A DNA stretch of 64,000 bases from Leptidea sinapis (GCF_905404315.1 NC_066279.1:384501-448500), one strand, 5' to 3'; shown: positions 32,990-44,316, numbered from the stretch's first letter. The notes: generated by a model from the letters alone, not told the origin. Program-made: numbers and translations.

Positions 32990-34153
32990 GCCATAAATAC
33001 TGAAACAAAGAAAAAAAGTTCTATTGAAAATAACATTTATTACTTATTCGAACTGGTCTCCATTGGCTGCAATACAGTCGTTTAAACGATGAGGCCAGTT
33101 ATTGGAAAATTCTTCACTGCCAATAGTACGGATTGTTTTAGGGACTCCCAAAAAATCATGGCGTTTAGAGCAAGCAATACTCTCTAAAACTGACCATAAA
33201 TCATAATCCAGCGGATTAAGATCGGGACTATACGACGGCCAGTCTTTAGCTCTGATGAAGTCCGAAACGTTCTTTCCAATCAGGATGCGTAGTCTGAGCT
33301 TTATGACCCGGCGCCGAGTCTTGCTGGAAGCACCATTCTTCATTACTAAACATGGTGTTGTTAAGAGGCTTCGCTACCTTCTCAAGAATGGTCTCTTGAT
33401 ACACTTGTGCCGATGTTTTGATACCTTTTTCACGAAAGTATGGCTCAGTCACTCCTCCATAGATCCAAGCCATCACTGAAGTCGGATAGTGCCCACGTTG
33501 CACTCAGTCGACCAATTATTGGGAAGCTTCGCTTGTTTATTAAAATGTTGCTCAATTGTAAAAATAATTCTGGTCCATAAACATAATTTTTCTTTGACCT
33601 TCCTTTGCTCTCCTACCGTTTCAGTAGTTGTTTGGATTTTACCACCATATTCCAGTTAAGAAATGACCACGTCTCGATACGTCTCTTATAGGCTCCTAGT
33701 CCTAAGTCATCTTTTAAAATACGCGACATGGTGGTGCTATCTTCATTTCCCGATATAAAATATTTTACTTTCGGACAGGATTTCTTCGAATTCTTTCCCA
33801 TACTGCTTTGACCACATTTTTCGTACGAACACTACGTGGTCGGCCAGATCTTTTTCTGTCACAAACAGAGTAGGTCTCATTGTACCTATTAATCGCCCGG
33901 TACACAAACATGTTACTAATACCAAGCGTATGGAGAGTTTAAAAAATTGGATTTGGCTCCATACCTACTTTGTGTAATGCATTCACAGCGATTCGGTTCT
34001 CTTTATCACCCCCCTCCATTTTAATATCGCAAAATATTGTACAATATATTGGCGCCAAAATGAGAAAAATCAATGAACAATCATATAAAAATGACAGATT
34101 CCAAATTCAAATGTAATATTTTGTTTATTTTTAATTGTAACAGTATTTAAGGC
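32990..34153 (-). pseudogene. mariner-like transposon relic (maT / DD37D type suspected)
   Basis: Ends resemble inverted repeats (GCCATAAATACTGAAACAA left; complement of TTGTAACAGTATTTAAGGCC right). The minus strand encodes a decayed transposase: RSGRPRSVRTK-like and KDDLGLGAYKRR N-terminal parts (33613-33925), then VMAWIYGGVTEPYFREKGIK, FQQDSAPGHKAQ and WPSYSPDLNPLDYDLWSVLE (33044-33503). The second and third catalytic Asp codons (33318 and 33206) are 112 bases apart, about 37 codons with one frameshift. This is longer than the 34-residue gap of classical mariner elements. Several shifts make it inactive. Confidence 0.75.
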
Positions 34154-34194
34154 CAGACAGTATGATGTTGGTCCGGTAGAATTCGGCTCCTAAC

Positions 34195-34400
34195 TGATAA
34201 TATAAATGCGAAAGTGACTTTGTTAGTTACGCTTTTACACCTTTTTCAACCGATCATCTTGAAATTTTGCACACAGGTTTTCTAGGATACAGAAAAGGAT
34301 ACAGTGTACATTTTATCCCAAAATTAAGAGTTACCTAGGGACCACGATATGAATATAAGGCAGGGTCCACTATACGAATGACGATGAAAGAAAGCTGTCA
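34195..34400 (+). mobile_element. Helitron-like fragment
   Basis: Contains TAATATAAATGCGAAAGTGA, GTTACGCTTTTACACC, ACCGATCATCTTGAAATTTT and ATTTTATCCCAAAAT, a layout shared with 59600-59945 and common in lepidopteran non-autonomous repeats. Confidence 0.45.
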
Positions 34401-34899
34401 TACAGATCAAATTGCAGGCCAGTCATACCAGTGAGCAATTGATAATTTTTAAACTCAATATTTATAGGTGTTTGGTATATATAAGAATTTTGATTATACA
34501 CTGATAACATCTACCAGGCGTCCTGTGATAATCAATATTTTTTAATGTTTCCGATACGATTTTCATGCAAACAAAGTCGCAGACAAAATGTAGTATATAA
34601 TATGTCGTTATCGTCACCATTTGTGAATGTATTTTAACTAATTGAAGTCTTGTATAATTCTACTCAAACCTGTTTGTCAAAATATATGTATGCCCATTTG
34701 AAATTAGTGCGCAATGTCTTAGAGACAGGCTGACGGACATTGCAAAACTATAACCGTTTCTTGTTGGTATTTCACCAACGCGAGATAAGCAAATGATTAA
34801 GTTCGCTATAATGTAATTGTCAAGAAAGTAAGTCGGTTACCCAGTACTTTTGTTCAACCCTTAGAAGAAACATTAGCTGTAGCTTTTATCAGATTCAAG

Positions 34900-35135
34900 A
34901 ATTCTAGTCAACATACCGTCGCGCTTACGAGGACAAGACAATAATCAGTACGATAAAGACAACTGCAGCTCCGACTAAAAGTTGAGAGTAACAAACTCAA
35001 AATCAGGGTTCTGTTCTCGGCATATTCCTCCTCCAAAAATTAACCAATCATAACTATTTTTTGTAAACTGAAAGAGAAGGAACCATTCTGTGTCGGACTG
35101 TTTTGATTTCTTCCGTTACTGTTGTCGGATTTATA
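34900..35135 (+). repeat. Dispersed repeat, also at 2517-2800
   Basis: Shares GCTCCGACTAAAA, CCTCCAAAAATTAACCA and TCTGTGTCGGACTGTTTT with the copy in the first intron of the laminin-G gene. Its right end joins a Helitron-like element at 35136. Confidence 0.55.
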
Positions 35136-35577
35136 TACTACTAACTTTTACCCACGACTTCGTCCGCGTGGAGTTGTTAATATCGGCAGCATTTTTTTAT
35201 TTTTAATATTAGTAGTACTCACTTTGCAAATAATACACAAACAAACTGCTTCGGGTAATACATTAACTACCAACTATTCTATAGTTGTATCCCCCTTTTT
35301 CATTCCCACACAGGTGAAAATTTTAAAAACGCTAGAATAATTTATTTATTTATTTCTTATCAATTACAAAGTTTTATGGTGTCATCTTCGATAATGACGA
35401 AATTCCACCCCTATGTCTCCACCAAGCTTGTTTTTCGCAATAAAAGGTGACCTATGTCCTTTCCCGAGCTGTTATCTATATCAGTACTAAATTTCATCAG
35501 AATCGGTTTTGTGGTTCAGGCGTGAAAGCGTAACAAAAATACTTACATTCACATTTAAAATATTAGTAGGGATAGTT
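35136..35577 (+). mobile_element. Helitron-like non-autonomous element
   Basis: Opens near CTACTAACTTTTACCCACGA, then CTTCGTCCGCGTGGAGTT, and ends ATATTAGTAGGGATAG after AATTTCATCAGAATCGGTTT. This begin/end pair is typical of a very common lepidopteran repeat often called a Helitron (family knowledge). Confidence 0.6.
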
Positions 35578-35690
35578 TGACAACTTCGTGCGCGACCGTT
35601 CCACGGGGTGACAGACGGTGGCCGGGACGGGGTACTAAAGATGTCAGCGGGTAGCGGGTGATGTTGCGGGGAAGGGCAACGCATGAGATT
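35574..35690 (-). mobile_element. Truncated copy of the GC-rich foldback element
   Basis: Matches one arm and the centre of 46435-46618 (GTGCGCGACCGTTCCACGGG, then GCGGGTAGCGGGTG and GGGCAACGCATGA). The second arm is missing. Confidence 0.75.
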
Positions 35691-35761
35691 GCCGTAATTT
35701 ATAGTCCTGTTTTGGCGGCCTATTAAGTATGATTAAGCCGTTTTAAGCACTTTTGAAAGGA

Positions 35762-36203
35762 CCAGTGGGAGGCTCCTTTGCCCTCCTTTTCTCCCGTGAA
35801 GCAGCAATGTGTAAGCATTACTGTGTTTAGGTCCGAAGGGCGCCGTAGCTAGTGATTCAAATAAAAATTCAAAATTCAAATATTTTTATTCAAAATAGGA
35901 TCACTTATTGAAAGTCAAAAAAAACTACCACCCATTCCAAAATGAATGCCTCAGGCCTGAGAAGAATGGGCGCAACAAACTCAGCGGGCTTTTTTTTCAT
36001 CAAAAATATGTTTTACAATTAAAGTAACATTTACAAAGTAACATTGTACAATTAAACTTATTATTTAATAGCCTGAGGCTTACTGGGCAAATGAGACTTG
36101 ATATATTATGTGTCAAGGTGACGAGCGCAATTTTAGTGCCGCTCAGAATTTTTGGGTTTTTCAATAATCTTCTGCTCGTCTCGTTCCCTATTTTCATAAA
36201 TAA
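35762..36203 (+). mobile_element. SINE-1 copy split by a LINE-B insertion
   Basis: The left part, 35762-35852 (CAGTGGGAGGCTCCTTTGCC to GCCGTAGCTAGTGA), and right part, from 36078 (TTACTGGGCAAATGAGACTT to a TTTTCATAAA tail), are consecutive in intact SINE-1 copies. The DNA between them is a minus-strand LINE-B 3' end. A segment of the 3' stem is also lost near 36170. Confidence 0.85.
35855..36076 (-). mobile_element. LINE-B 3' fragment nested in SINE-1
   Basis: The tail AAATTCAAATATTTTTATTC at its low end is followed by AAACTACCACCCATTCCAAA and GCCTGAGAAGAATGGGCGCA. It stops at ATTTAATAGCCTGAGG. It was inserted after the SINE-1 copy. Confidence 0.85.
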
Positions 36204-36267
36204 ACTCAACTCAAGCACTCATTAATACAAAAATACCTGATAACCAAAACAGAAAGAGATAGATAAT

Positions 36268-36645
36268 GATAAGATACATAATAGCTTTAAGGGTAAATGA
36301 ATACACTTCTACAATAAAGTCCCAGCCACTGTTCAGGCATTATCTATAAATAAATTTAAATGGTTTATAAAAAAAATGGCTCTGTCGTAAATCCTATTAC
36401 TCCACTGCTGTATATCTAAATGATCGGACAGCCTGGGACTAGATTGTGATTATTTTATAGCGACTGTACAATATTGTATATTTTTATTGAAAAGAGCGCA
36501 TAAAAAAAGAATGCTGGGAGAGTTTCTTGCGCCGCTTCTTCTCTCTCAGAGCGCCATTTCTTTCCGAAGCGGTAGTAGTATAAGAAATGACATCAAAAAG
36601 AATTCTAAAGGAATCAATTTTGAGAAAATAAATGCCTTTTATTGA
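36268..36645 (+). mobile_element. LINE-C 3' fragment
   Basis: Matches 43560-43960 in inverse orientation. It encodes a decayed version of LSINKFKWFIKKMAL and AYLNDRTAWD-like residues. The 3' UTR has GAGTTTCTTGCGCCGCTTCT, and the end is ATAAATGCCTTTTATTGATC. Confidence 0.7.
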
Positions 36646-36649
36646 TCAT

Positions 36650-38870
36650 AATTGAAAATAATTTGATTTATGGTTAAAATCCAAGGAGTCAAGAACGTTG
36701 TATGGAAAAATTACCACTAAATATGTTTTCTCTTTAGATCTGTGCAAATTAAGCCCGTCGCAAGTCGAGGTGGTCGGGTTGTAGCGAATAAAAAGTCAAT
36801 TTCCTCAAGCGAAACACCTTGAAGCAAAAATCCCACGAAGTGAATGATTGTCTGTGTTTCACGGTCGAATAATATCGGCATGAGTAATGTTTGAACAGAC
36901 ACCGTTCTAGAAGTGCGTAATTAGTTCCGCAGTAAGAAGTTCTTAAACCCATGTGGTTTTATTTTCTCTGATACAAAAAAAAATGTAACAAAAACACAAC
37001 CGACTTCAAGTACACTATTCCAAAACAATAGATATAATATGCACTAAAAAGTATAAAAGTAATTGCGTATTTTATACAATCTAATTAATTAATCTAATTC
37101 TAGTTACGATTATTGTTATTTTTGGAATCGGTGTTCTTCCACCGCGACCCGCCACCTGTCACCTCTCGCCTCCTCACGATTCAAGCACATCTCACCTATA
37201 ACTATGTATGTAGTTACAAAGCTATCTTGGATGACACCGACTCCAATAATTACAATGACGGGAAGCACCAGCTCTCAAATAAAACAAGAATTATCAAAAC
37301 CGGTTCACCCAGTACTTATATTACCCACTATTTATATTATTTAATTAATTTTTATGAATTTCATAGCACATTTGTTTTTGTTTGAGGTAACAAACATAAA
37401 AAAAACATACCGACGAATTGAGAACCTCCTCCTTTTTTGAATTCGGTCAAAAAAAGTCCAGTACTAAAGCCAAAAGCGGCCAAGTGCGAGTCTGATTCGC
37501 CCATGAAGGGTTCCGTAGCTGCAAGTAACATAGTATAAAAGTTCTTATTGTTTGTTGTAACTTTGATCGATGTTGTAATATTTATTAGTGTATTTTTTAC
37601 ACACATTTTACCACCTTAAGATAATAGTAAATATATGGTGTTATAATGGCAATAGTAACGCTGCCAATAAATACACTTTGCCAAAATTTGCATTTGTATA
37701 TAACTGTTGCGGTTTATGAGATTCAGACGAAAAAGCACCAGAGTGGGACTCCCGTTGGTTCCTCTTCGAGTAGGAAACCCTAAACAGCTTAAATAATCCT
37801 TTATTAACTCAAGTATCGCACATTTAAATGAAATAAAAATATTAAGACCTGTTAATTTACTTGGACTTAAATTAAATAAAACGCAATTACATTTTAAACG
37901 TGTATTCTTCAATAGAACCAGACCAACAAGAGAGTAGCCATAGATAACCCTAAGTCAGTATAGAACATAGGTACCATAAACAAATGTTTATGAAACATAC
38001 TATAAACAAGACCTTTATTGTTGCTTAACCCGTAGTTCAAGTCCCAATATGTTCACTATTCTTACCACATTTTTGTTTTTACTATTTATATTATTTAATT
38101 AATTTTTATGAATTTCATAGCACATTTGTTTTGTAAATTCATACTTCATCGTTTTACATATAATTTTAATTACAATTATTGTAAAATGATGCAACAAAAA
38201 TACTTAAACGCCATAACCTAACATGTGTAAGTTAAAAAATAAATAAAAGTTGATTTCTAAACAAGCAACGCAATGAATTTATTAAGAAACCATGAGTTGT
38301 GACTAGTTTTGTAAAACTAAAACAATCATAAACATACCGGACGCAAGTATAACATATACTGGAAACCGGTTTCACGTAATGGGTAACTCAAATTTACAAC
38401 TTCCCCGCGTACTCTACAATCATATCCTTGGTATGCGGTCAAACAAGACGTGTATAGGAACAACAATAATATTTGTGTACGGGTATTTCCCTGCGCTGGT
38501 ATTTCCCCGTTCATTAGTTGAACACCCACGTTATGTAGCTTAGTTCAAAGTCCGTCATAGACGTAGCTATAGTTCCCATCCGAGTGACGTGTCCTGTATC
38601 ATCCATATATTATGTTCCATAGTATGAAGACAGGCATGACGTCACCAAATTAAGTCTTGTGTGTATATCGGTGACGTCATAGCCACACTAATGGACTCTA
38701 TTGCTGATAAGGATCAATCTTTGCAAATATATGTTATACTAAAAATTAAAGGAAATAGAAAAAAAATATGTTTTTTTTTATATCTCAATTTTACCTAACT
38801 AATAAGTTGCTCAAAATGGTTTCCTTTGACTCCATTTTTGAATGGGAGGTGAGTTTTCTTCCGTGTATAT
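36650..38870. other. Mixed DNA, few recognisable parts
   Basis: A repeat landmark well known from moth genomes, CGGCCAAGTGCGAGTCTGA with AAGGGTTCCGTAG, lies at 37478-37518. AGGGTTCCGTATG also recurs at 43528. A 40-bp piece (TTTATATTATTTAATTAATT and flanks) occurs at both 37330 and 38086. No gene is supported. Confidence 0.4.
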
Positions 38871-38879
38871 ATATCCTAT

Positions 38880-39142
38880 ATTATAGCCTGTACATCATTT
38901 TGTTCTATTGTCTATAGTTTTTGCAGCGCACGCAAAAATAGGTTTTCGATTTTACACCTTGTGTTACAAAATAGCAATTTTATTACGGATCCCTAATTTT
39001 GAAAAAAAAACATAGCCTATTGCCTTCCTCGATAAATGGACTACCCAACACTGAAAGAATCATTCAAATCGGACCAGTAGTACCAGAGATTAGCGCGTTC
39101 AAACAAACAAACACTGCAGCTTTATATATTAGTATAGATAAT
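38880..39142 (+). mobile_element. Helitron-like fragment
   Basis: Contains TAGCCTATTGCCTTCCTCGA, AAATCGGACCAGTAGTACCA and the end ATATTAGTATAGAT, in the order seen in common lepidopteran Helitron-like repeats. 39145-39292 adds a different 3' end (GTCTGTAGGTTCGGCTAGTA) shared with 4887-4911. Confidence 0.5.
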
Positions 39143-39404
39143 GTTATAAAATCATTCAGAAATACGTTTTTGCTTTATTTTTAACTCATTATCTTTGATT
39201 TCGCATTTATGATGGTTTTAGACTATATCATTCCTGAATACATACATTTTTTTTTCTATTTACAGAACAGCGTCTGTAGGTTCGGCTAGTATATTAAAGT
39301 TGTAGCTTTGTTGCTCAATTTTAGGTTTCGATGTATGGTATTCGAAGGTTCCAGAGCTGTAGAACTTATATAAATTCGAACTAAATTAATTAATATTTTA
39401 AATA

Positions 39405-39977
39405 ATAGATGGCACACCGAGATATCGCCGAAGCTGTTCACCGCTGCATTGGAAGATGTCTTTAAGCTTCTAGACTGGAACGGGCTGGACATCATTATCA
39501 ACGGCGAATAAATCACTCACCTTCGATTCGCTGACGATATCGTAATCATTGCAAAGACTATGGAAGACTTATGCTCGACGGCCTCAATACAGCTTCCCAA
39601 GGAGTAGGTCTCAAAATGAACATGGACAAGACGAAGATCATGTCTAATGCCCATGTCGCACCTACTCCCGGACCAGTTGGGAACTGTACTCTCGAAATTG
39701 TTTACGAGTACGTCTACCTCTGACAGATAATCCAGTTGGGCAGGTCCAATTTCGTGGAAGAGATAGATGGCCGTTGGGGCAGCAAGGTCATCAAATGGCG
39801 ACCACGTACCGGAAGGCGTAGTGTTGGTGGGCCCCTACAAGATGGACCAACGATCTGGTCAAGATCGCCGCAGTAGTTTGGATGAGGGCAGCGCAGGACC
39901 GATCGTCATGGCGATCTTTGTGGGAGGCCTTTGTCCAGCAGTGGACGTCTTCCGGCTGAAATGATGATGACATCGAG
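39405..39977 (+). mobile_element. RTE-like LINE fragment
   Basis: The + strand encodes SPKLFTAALEDVFKLLDWNG, a stop, THLRFADDIVIIAKT (the F-A-D-D box), and KMNMDKTKIMSNAHV after a shift. The 3' part (complement of GGAGGCCTTTGTCCAGCAGT) and tail GGCTGAAATGATGATGA are typical of the RTE-like elements frequent in moths. Short 3' pieces lie at 41520-41655, 61012-61062 and 62970-63080. Confidence 0.75.
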
Positions 39978-40211
39978 ATATTTCACCCGAGACGAATAGT
40001 ATATATATGCATCAATTTGTCGAAGGTAAAAACTAAAATGGTTATATGATCGAGTTATATGCTTCACTTCGATTGTGTGGAAAGAAAACTTATTACAGAT
40101 TTATGAGTACACTACAAGTAACGCGAAAAAGTTGTAGCTACTCGTAATTTGACGAGTTACAATATTATTACAATCCAAAGAAATTATTTATATCTTAGAT
40201 AAATTATACGT

Positions 40212-40392
40212 CTAGATGCTCTTGCTGTTAAACAACCGATAAAAACAGGCTAGGTTTAATACTTTCTGCGTGACAAGCTACGTCTTACACTCGACTGTTC
40301 AAAATAGAAGTTAGTTCTAAACTCAATTTTTTTTCGACGTTTTCACAGCTGTCGTAGTCTATCTAGATGTATAAATGATCAAAGATTTATAT
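40212..40392. repeat. Dispersed repeat, third copy
   Basis: Shares ACAAGCTACGTCTTACACTC and the GTCTATCTAGATGTATAAAT block with 24120-24240 and (inverted) 31118-31285. It abuts the Helitron-like element at 40394. Confidence 0.5.
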
Positions 40393-40393
40393 A

Positions 40394-40730
40394 ATACTAG
40401 CTGACCCAGCAAACGTTGTATTGCCGATATTAAAATCGCGATACAAAAGTAACTGTTGATCGTAGATGGGTGAAAATTTGAAGTTGTATGTATTTTTAAT
40501 GCTGACTCACAATCAAACAAATTTAAAAAAAAAATGTCAAAAAAAATAAAAAAAAAAAATTGGCGTGGACCACCCTTAACATTTAGGGGGATGAAAAATA
40601 GATGTTGTCCTATTCTCAGACCTACCCAATATGCACTCAAAATTTCATGAGATCGGTCAAGTCGTTTCGAAGGAGTTTAACTACAAACACCGCGACATGA
40701 GTATTTTATATATTAGATATAGAAATACTT
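40394..40730 (+). mobile_element. Helitron-like element with GACCCAGCAAACGTTG head
   Basis: Starts ATACTAGCTGACCCAGCAAA and ends GAGTATTTTATATATTAGAT after GGTCAAGTCGTTTCGAAGGA. The 3' 120 bp recur at 62276-62396. Both ends match a common insect repeat type. It has no coding capacity. Confidence 0.6.
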
Positions 40731-41296
40731 ATTTAATGAAAATTTTCTTAATCTATTCTGTTATTTATTCTGTAATTCTATTAATGTATATTTATTCTAT
40801 TAATGTAAGTTGTTACACTTCCGCTGGTCCGATGAATACTAAATCACTACCACTCGCTGTTGGTCTATAAGTCACCTGTGAGGCGTTATTAATATTAATT
40901 AATTTAACTATGAATAGCAAATGCAATTCTATAATATGTTTATATTGTGTCAAACTGACAAAACTATTTCAAAACAGCTCAACAATTTAACGTAAGGTTA
41001 GTCGTTGATCGTAAAAAATGTCCTCGCTTCGATAAGTACAAGGTTAAGTTTTCATTAACGATCTACTTTTATATATTTGATTATATTATAGTCCACTATT
41101 TATTATTATAGTTCTATACTTTTTTTTATTTCCTATTTATATACAAACTAGTCCTTAACCCGATTTAGCAAAGTTATGGTCGCTCAGAGGGATTGGAGAT
41201 TGCTAGAGATGCTTGAAGTTTCCCTGCAAGATCAGAAATGAGGAGATCCGTAGGAGAACAAGAGTCACTGGCATAGCCCAGATCTAAAAATTGAAT

Positions 41297-41368
41297 GGAC
41301 GATGCGGGACTCGAACCCGCGCCTCTCGGGTTTCGTCCGAGCACTCTTACCAACTGAGCCAAACGTCC
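41297..41368 (-). tRNA. tRNA-like sequence, Phe(GAA) by position, within SINE-2
   Basis: The minus strand folds as a full 72-nt cloverleaf. The acceptor pairs 6 of 7 (GGACGTT with ATCGTCC), the D stem is GCTC/GAGT, the anticodon stem is CTCGG/CCGAG with a seven-base loop ACGAAAC (GAA at the anticodon place), and the T arm is GCGGG TTCGAGT CCCGC. A box TGGCTCAGTTGG and B box GGTTCGAGTCC are both good. Position 33 is C, not the near-universal T, and the flanks match the dispersed SINE-2. It is therefore more likely a young SINE-2 copy than a working tRNA gene. Confidence 0.5.
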
Positions 41369-41500
41369 GCGTGACGAATTGACAGTAAATCTTGGTATGT
41401 CTTGTTCAACTCTTCGGTTGTGGCACCATCGTCCATGAATGTTCGTACAAATTAAATTTGTACCTATATTTAATCTCAGAACTGAGAGATATCACATAAA
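41369..41500 (-). mobile_element. SINE-2 body, 5' of its tRNA-like module
   Basis: Family landmarks shared with 55425-55535 and 49210-49320: GTATGTCTTGTTCAACTCT, GGTTGTGGC, AAATTAAATTTGT, and a terminal ..GAGATATCAC. On the element strand this lies upstream of the tRNA-like module. Confidence 0.6.
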
Positions 41501-41519
41501 AATAGCCCAGATAGATAAT

Positions 41520-41655
41520 AGCGACACTGAAGTGGCAGTCAGTGGGCAGAACACATGGCTAGGGGGACAGGTGGCCATTATGGCACTAAAGTCCTCGAAT
41601 GGTCTGGTCAAGATCAAGTGCAGGACCGATCGTTGTGGAGATCTTGGGTAGGAGG
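41520..41655 (+). mobile_element. RTE-like LINE fragment
   Basis: Contains GAAGTGGCAGTCAGTGGGCA, CATGGCTAGGGGGACAGGTG and CACTAAAGTCCTCGAATGG, equivalent to the region near 39750-39900 of the larger RTE piece. Confidence 0.6.
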
Positions 41656-41936
41656 AGGAGGTGTAAACGTTAAATAAACGAACAGATGAATTCGAAAACC
41701 AATAACACATTGGTACCGAATAACGAATTGGTATCGAACCGGTAGCTCCGTGGTGAGAATAAACAGTTCTATACTATTGCGCCTCCAAAGCTATCAAACC
41801 TCTTTTATAATAATCTTAATCTCGAACCTTTTGTATAACAGAACACCCATCATTTTATGCATAATATGTGCTTCTTAAATGAATAGGGAAGTCCCATGCC
41901 CAAGGTTGTTGTAAGAGGCTACTAAGAGCATTAGCC

Positions 41937-42223
41937 ACTGGAATGGCTCTTTTGCTAGATAAAGCTAGATTATAGGCACCACAACGGCGCCCTTTTTAGC
42001 AGAAGCAGTAATGTGTAAGGATTATTGTGTTTCGGTCTGAAGGGCCCCGTAGCTAGTGAAATTACCGGGCAAATGAGACTTAACATCTTATGTCTCAAGG
42101 TGACGAGCGAAATTGTAGTGCTGCTCAGAATTTTTGGTTTTTTGAAGAATCCTGAGTGGCACTGCATTGTGATGGGCAGGACGTATCATTTACTATCAGC
42201 TGCTCGTCTCGTCCCTTATTGTC
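41937..42223 (+). mobile_element. SINE-1 copy
   Basis: Nearly complete body from CACTGGAATGGCTCTTTTGC to CTCGTCTCGTCCCTTATTGT. Head diverged. The tail reads TTGTCCTAATGATG instead of TTTTCATAAAA. Confidence 0.75.
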
Positions 42224-42699
42224 CTAATGATGATAATAATATTAATGAACATATTTGATCCAAGGGATACCATTTAAATCTTGATAATTTACTCGTCTTT
42301 TAGTCTTGTGTAGTAAATTTTGTAAAGTCCTTACTGAAATATCTATGCAGTAGTTTAATACAAGTAGAACGTTATAAAATCACATGTTGTTGACTCTATG
42401 TCAAACAGTCACGAATGGGAAAGTATGCTATAATCGATTTGGTAAACATTTTCACAAGCCCGCTATCAACAGATATCTATAATACATTTAAGCCTATGAG
42501 CAATTGTTTAAATCTCATTAGTTGTGGTGGCACCGTGGCACGGGTCGTTTCCCTCCCTTAAATATGGCGACAGGAGCGTACGTTTTCTGTGTAGGTTGAA
42601 GCACCTAACAATAATCAAACTCTTTTAAGTTTTATACGATTTAACTTTTTTTTACTCGCTTTTTATTAGTCTCACTTGTATGTTTTGTTTATAACCGAA

Positions 42700-43016
42700 T
42701 CCTTTGGGCGCGAATTCGACCCACTGTAATCGGTCAGCTTTCATCCAAACTTTGTAGATTTATCGAACCTGATGCCTATACACTCATTTGATAAGATTAT
42801 ATCATTATTCAATTTGCAAAATAAGATATGTTAATTTATATAACTTACATCTATACTCTTTTGGGAGCGAATTTGACCCACTTTAAATGGTCAGATTTCA
42901 TTCAAACTTTGTAGATTTATCGAGGACCGATGACAATACATTAATTTTGTTAAGATTATTTTATAATTCAATTTGCAAAATAAGAATTGTTAGGGATTTA
43001 TATAACTTTCATCTAT
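42700..43016 (+). repeat. Tandem repeat of two 157-bp units
   Basis: TTTGGG(C/A)GCGAATT(C/T)GACCCAC begins at 42703 and again at 42860. Each unit carries TTTGTAGATTTATCGA and TTCAATTTGCAAAATAAGA. A third, dispersed unit lies at 60475-60660, just before the first coding exon of the Reeler gene. Confidence 0.8.
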
Positions 43017-43559
43017 AGTCGATCTGGCAGGAATTGAAGTTAATTTTAATTTCCAATTATTATCTTTAACCGATCTATTTAATACATAGTAACAAATTTT
43101 CTAATACCAAAGAGAACTTTTAATTTAACAAACAAGATTTTAAAATTAAAATTTTTGAGGAAAGAGCATTGTTCGCTATTGTAATGAATGGTGGTTGAGC
43201 TACCGATTAATTCAGCTAAACACACGCTTTTATAAATAAACCAAACCAACAAAAAAGTAGGAAATAAATAAATAAGAAAAAAAATGTATTTTATTTTTTT
43301 TAAAAGTCTTGAATCCCGTTGGTTCATCATTATCAGTAACGTTGTCTTAATTTCTTCCATATTTTCACACGGCAAACATAATCAAACAATACTGATGTCA
43401 GCGCAATTCGGAATCTTCAATAAAACAATGGATGTATAATTAGCTGTGGGTATAACGATGAGTAATACTTGTGTACTCACCCGTAAATAACACAGTCAGG
43501 TACTAGTCGCATACATACTTATATACAAGGGTTCCGTATGTCGCAGAATAATAAGGCAT

Positions 43560-43960
43560 AAAGGCATTAAAGGCATTTATTTTCTCAAAATTGATTCCTT
43601 TAGAATTCTTTTTGATGTCATTTCTAATAACTACTAGATACTACTACCGCTTCGGAAACAAATGGCACTCTGAGAGAGAAGAAGCGGCGCAAGAAACTCT
43701 CCCAGCATTTGATTTTTGCGCTCTTTTTAATCAAGTATACAATATTAAACTGTCATTTCTATCGCTATAAAAAATCACAATCGAGTCCCAGGCTGTCCGA
43801 TCATTTAGATATTCAGCAGTGGAGTAATAGGATTTACGACGGAGCCATTTTTTGATAAAACATTTAAATTTATTTATAGATAATGCCTGAACACTGGCTG
43901 GGACTTTATTATAGAAGTGTATACATTTACCCTTAAAGCTATTATGTAAGAATGTTAAGA
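43560..43960 (-). mobile_element. LINE-C 3' fragment with readable C-terminal codons
   Basis: The minus strand encodes NSFKGKCIHFYNKVPASVQA and AEYLNDRTAWD, ending at a stop near 43760. The 3' end lies at AGGCATTTATTTTCTCAAAA. It is inverted relative to 36268-36645. Confidence 0.75.
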
Positions 43961-43974
43961 AGAAGAATGTTAAG

Positions 43975-44110
43975 ACAAAAAGTGTCACAAATAAAATTTG
44001 AAAACAAAACTTCATGAACGATGCGGGAATCGTCCCCACGACCTCTCGAGTTCCGTGCGAGTGCTCTGCCAACTGAGCTTGTAAAAAAATTAACACTGTC
44101 TTAAGATTAG
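43975..44110 (-). mobile_element. SINE-2 copy with a tRNA-like module
   Basis: Minus strand: AGCTCAGTTGGCAGAGCACT (A box), GTGGGGACGATTCCCGCATC (decayed B box), then TTCATGAAGTTTTG and AAATTTTATTTGTGACAC. It abuts a LINE-C copy, so an ORF runs across both. Confidence 0.65.
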
Positions 44111-44316
44111 TGATAAGAGGGGCTTTTATAATTATAAATATTTCGAGAGATTATTGCAGGTTATAAAATGATTTCTAAATTTTGATTTCTAAATGTCAAT
44201 ACTGTATAAAATTACTTAAATTATTACGTTTAAGTACTTAGTGATATTAGCATTTCATCTTATTTTCGTTTATGTACAGAAAATATTTACAAAAGAAGTG
44301 AAAACTAGGGAAGGAA

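Noticed and set aside
41174..41362. 62-codon minus-strand ORF
   Set aside because: It runs through a tRNA-like sequence. The peptide is an artefact often seen when SINE tRNA heads are translated.
43731..44096. 121-codon minus-strand ORF as one gene
   Set aside because: It fuses a SINE-2 piece with the C-terminal codons of LINE-C; only the second part is real element coding sequence.
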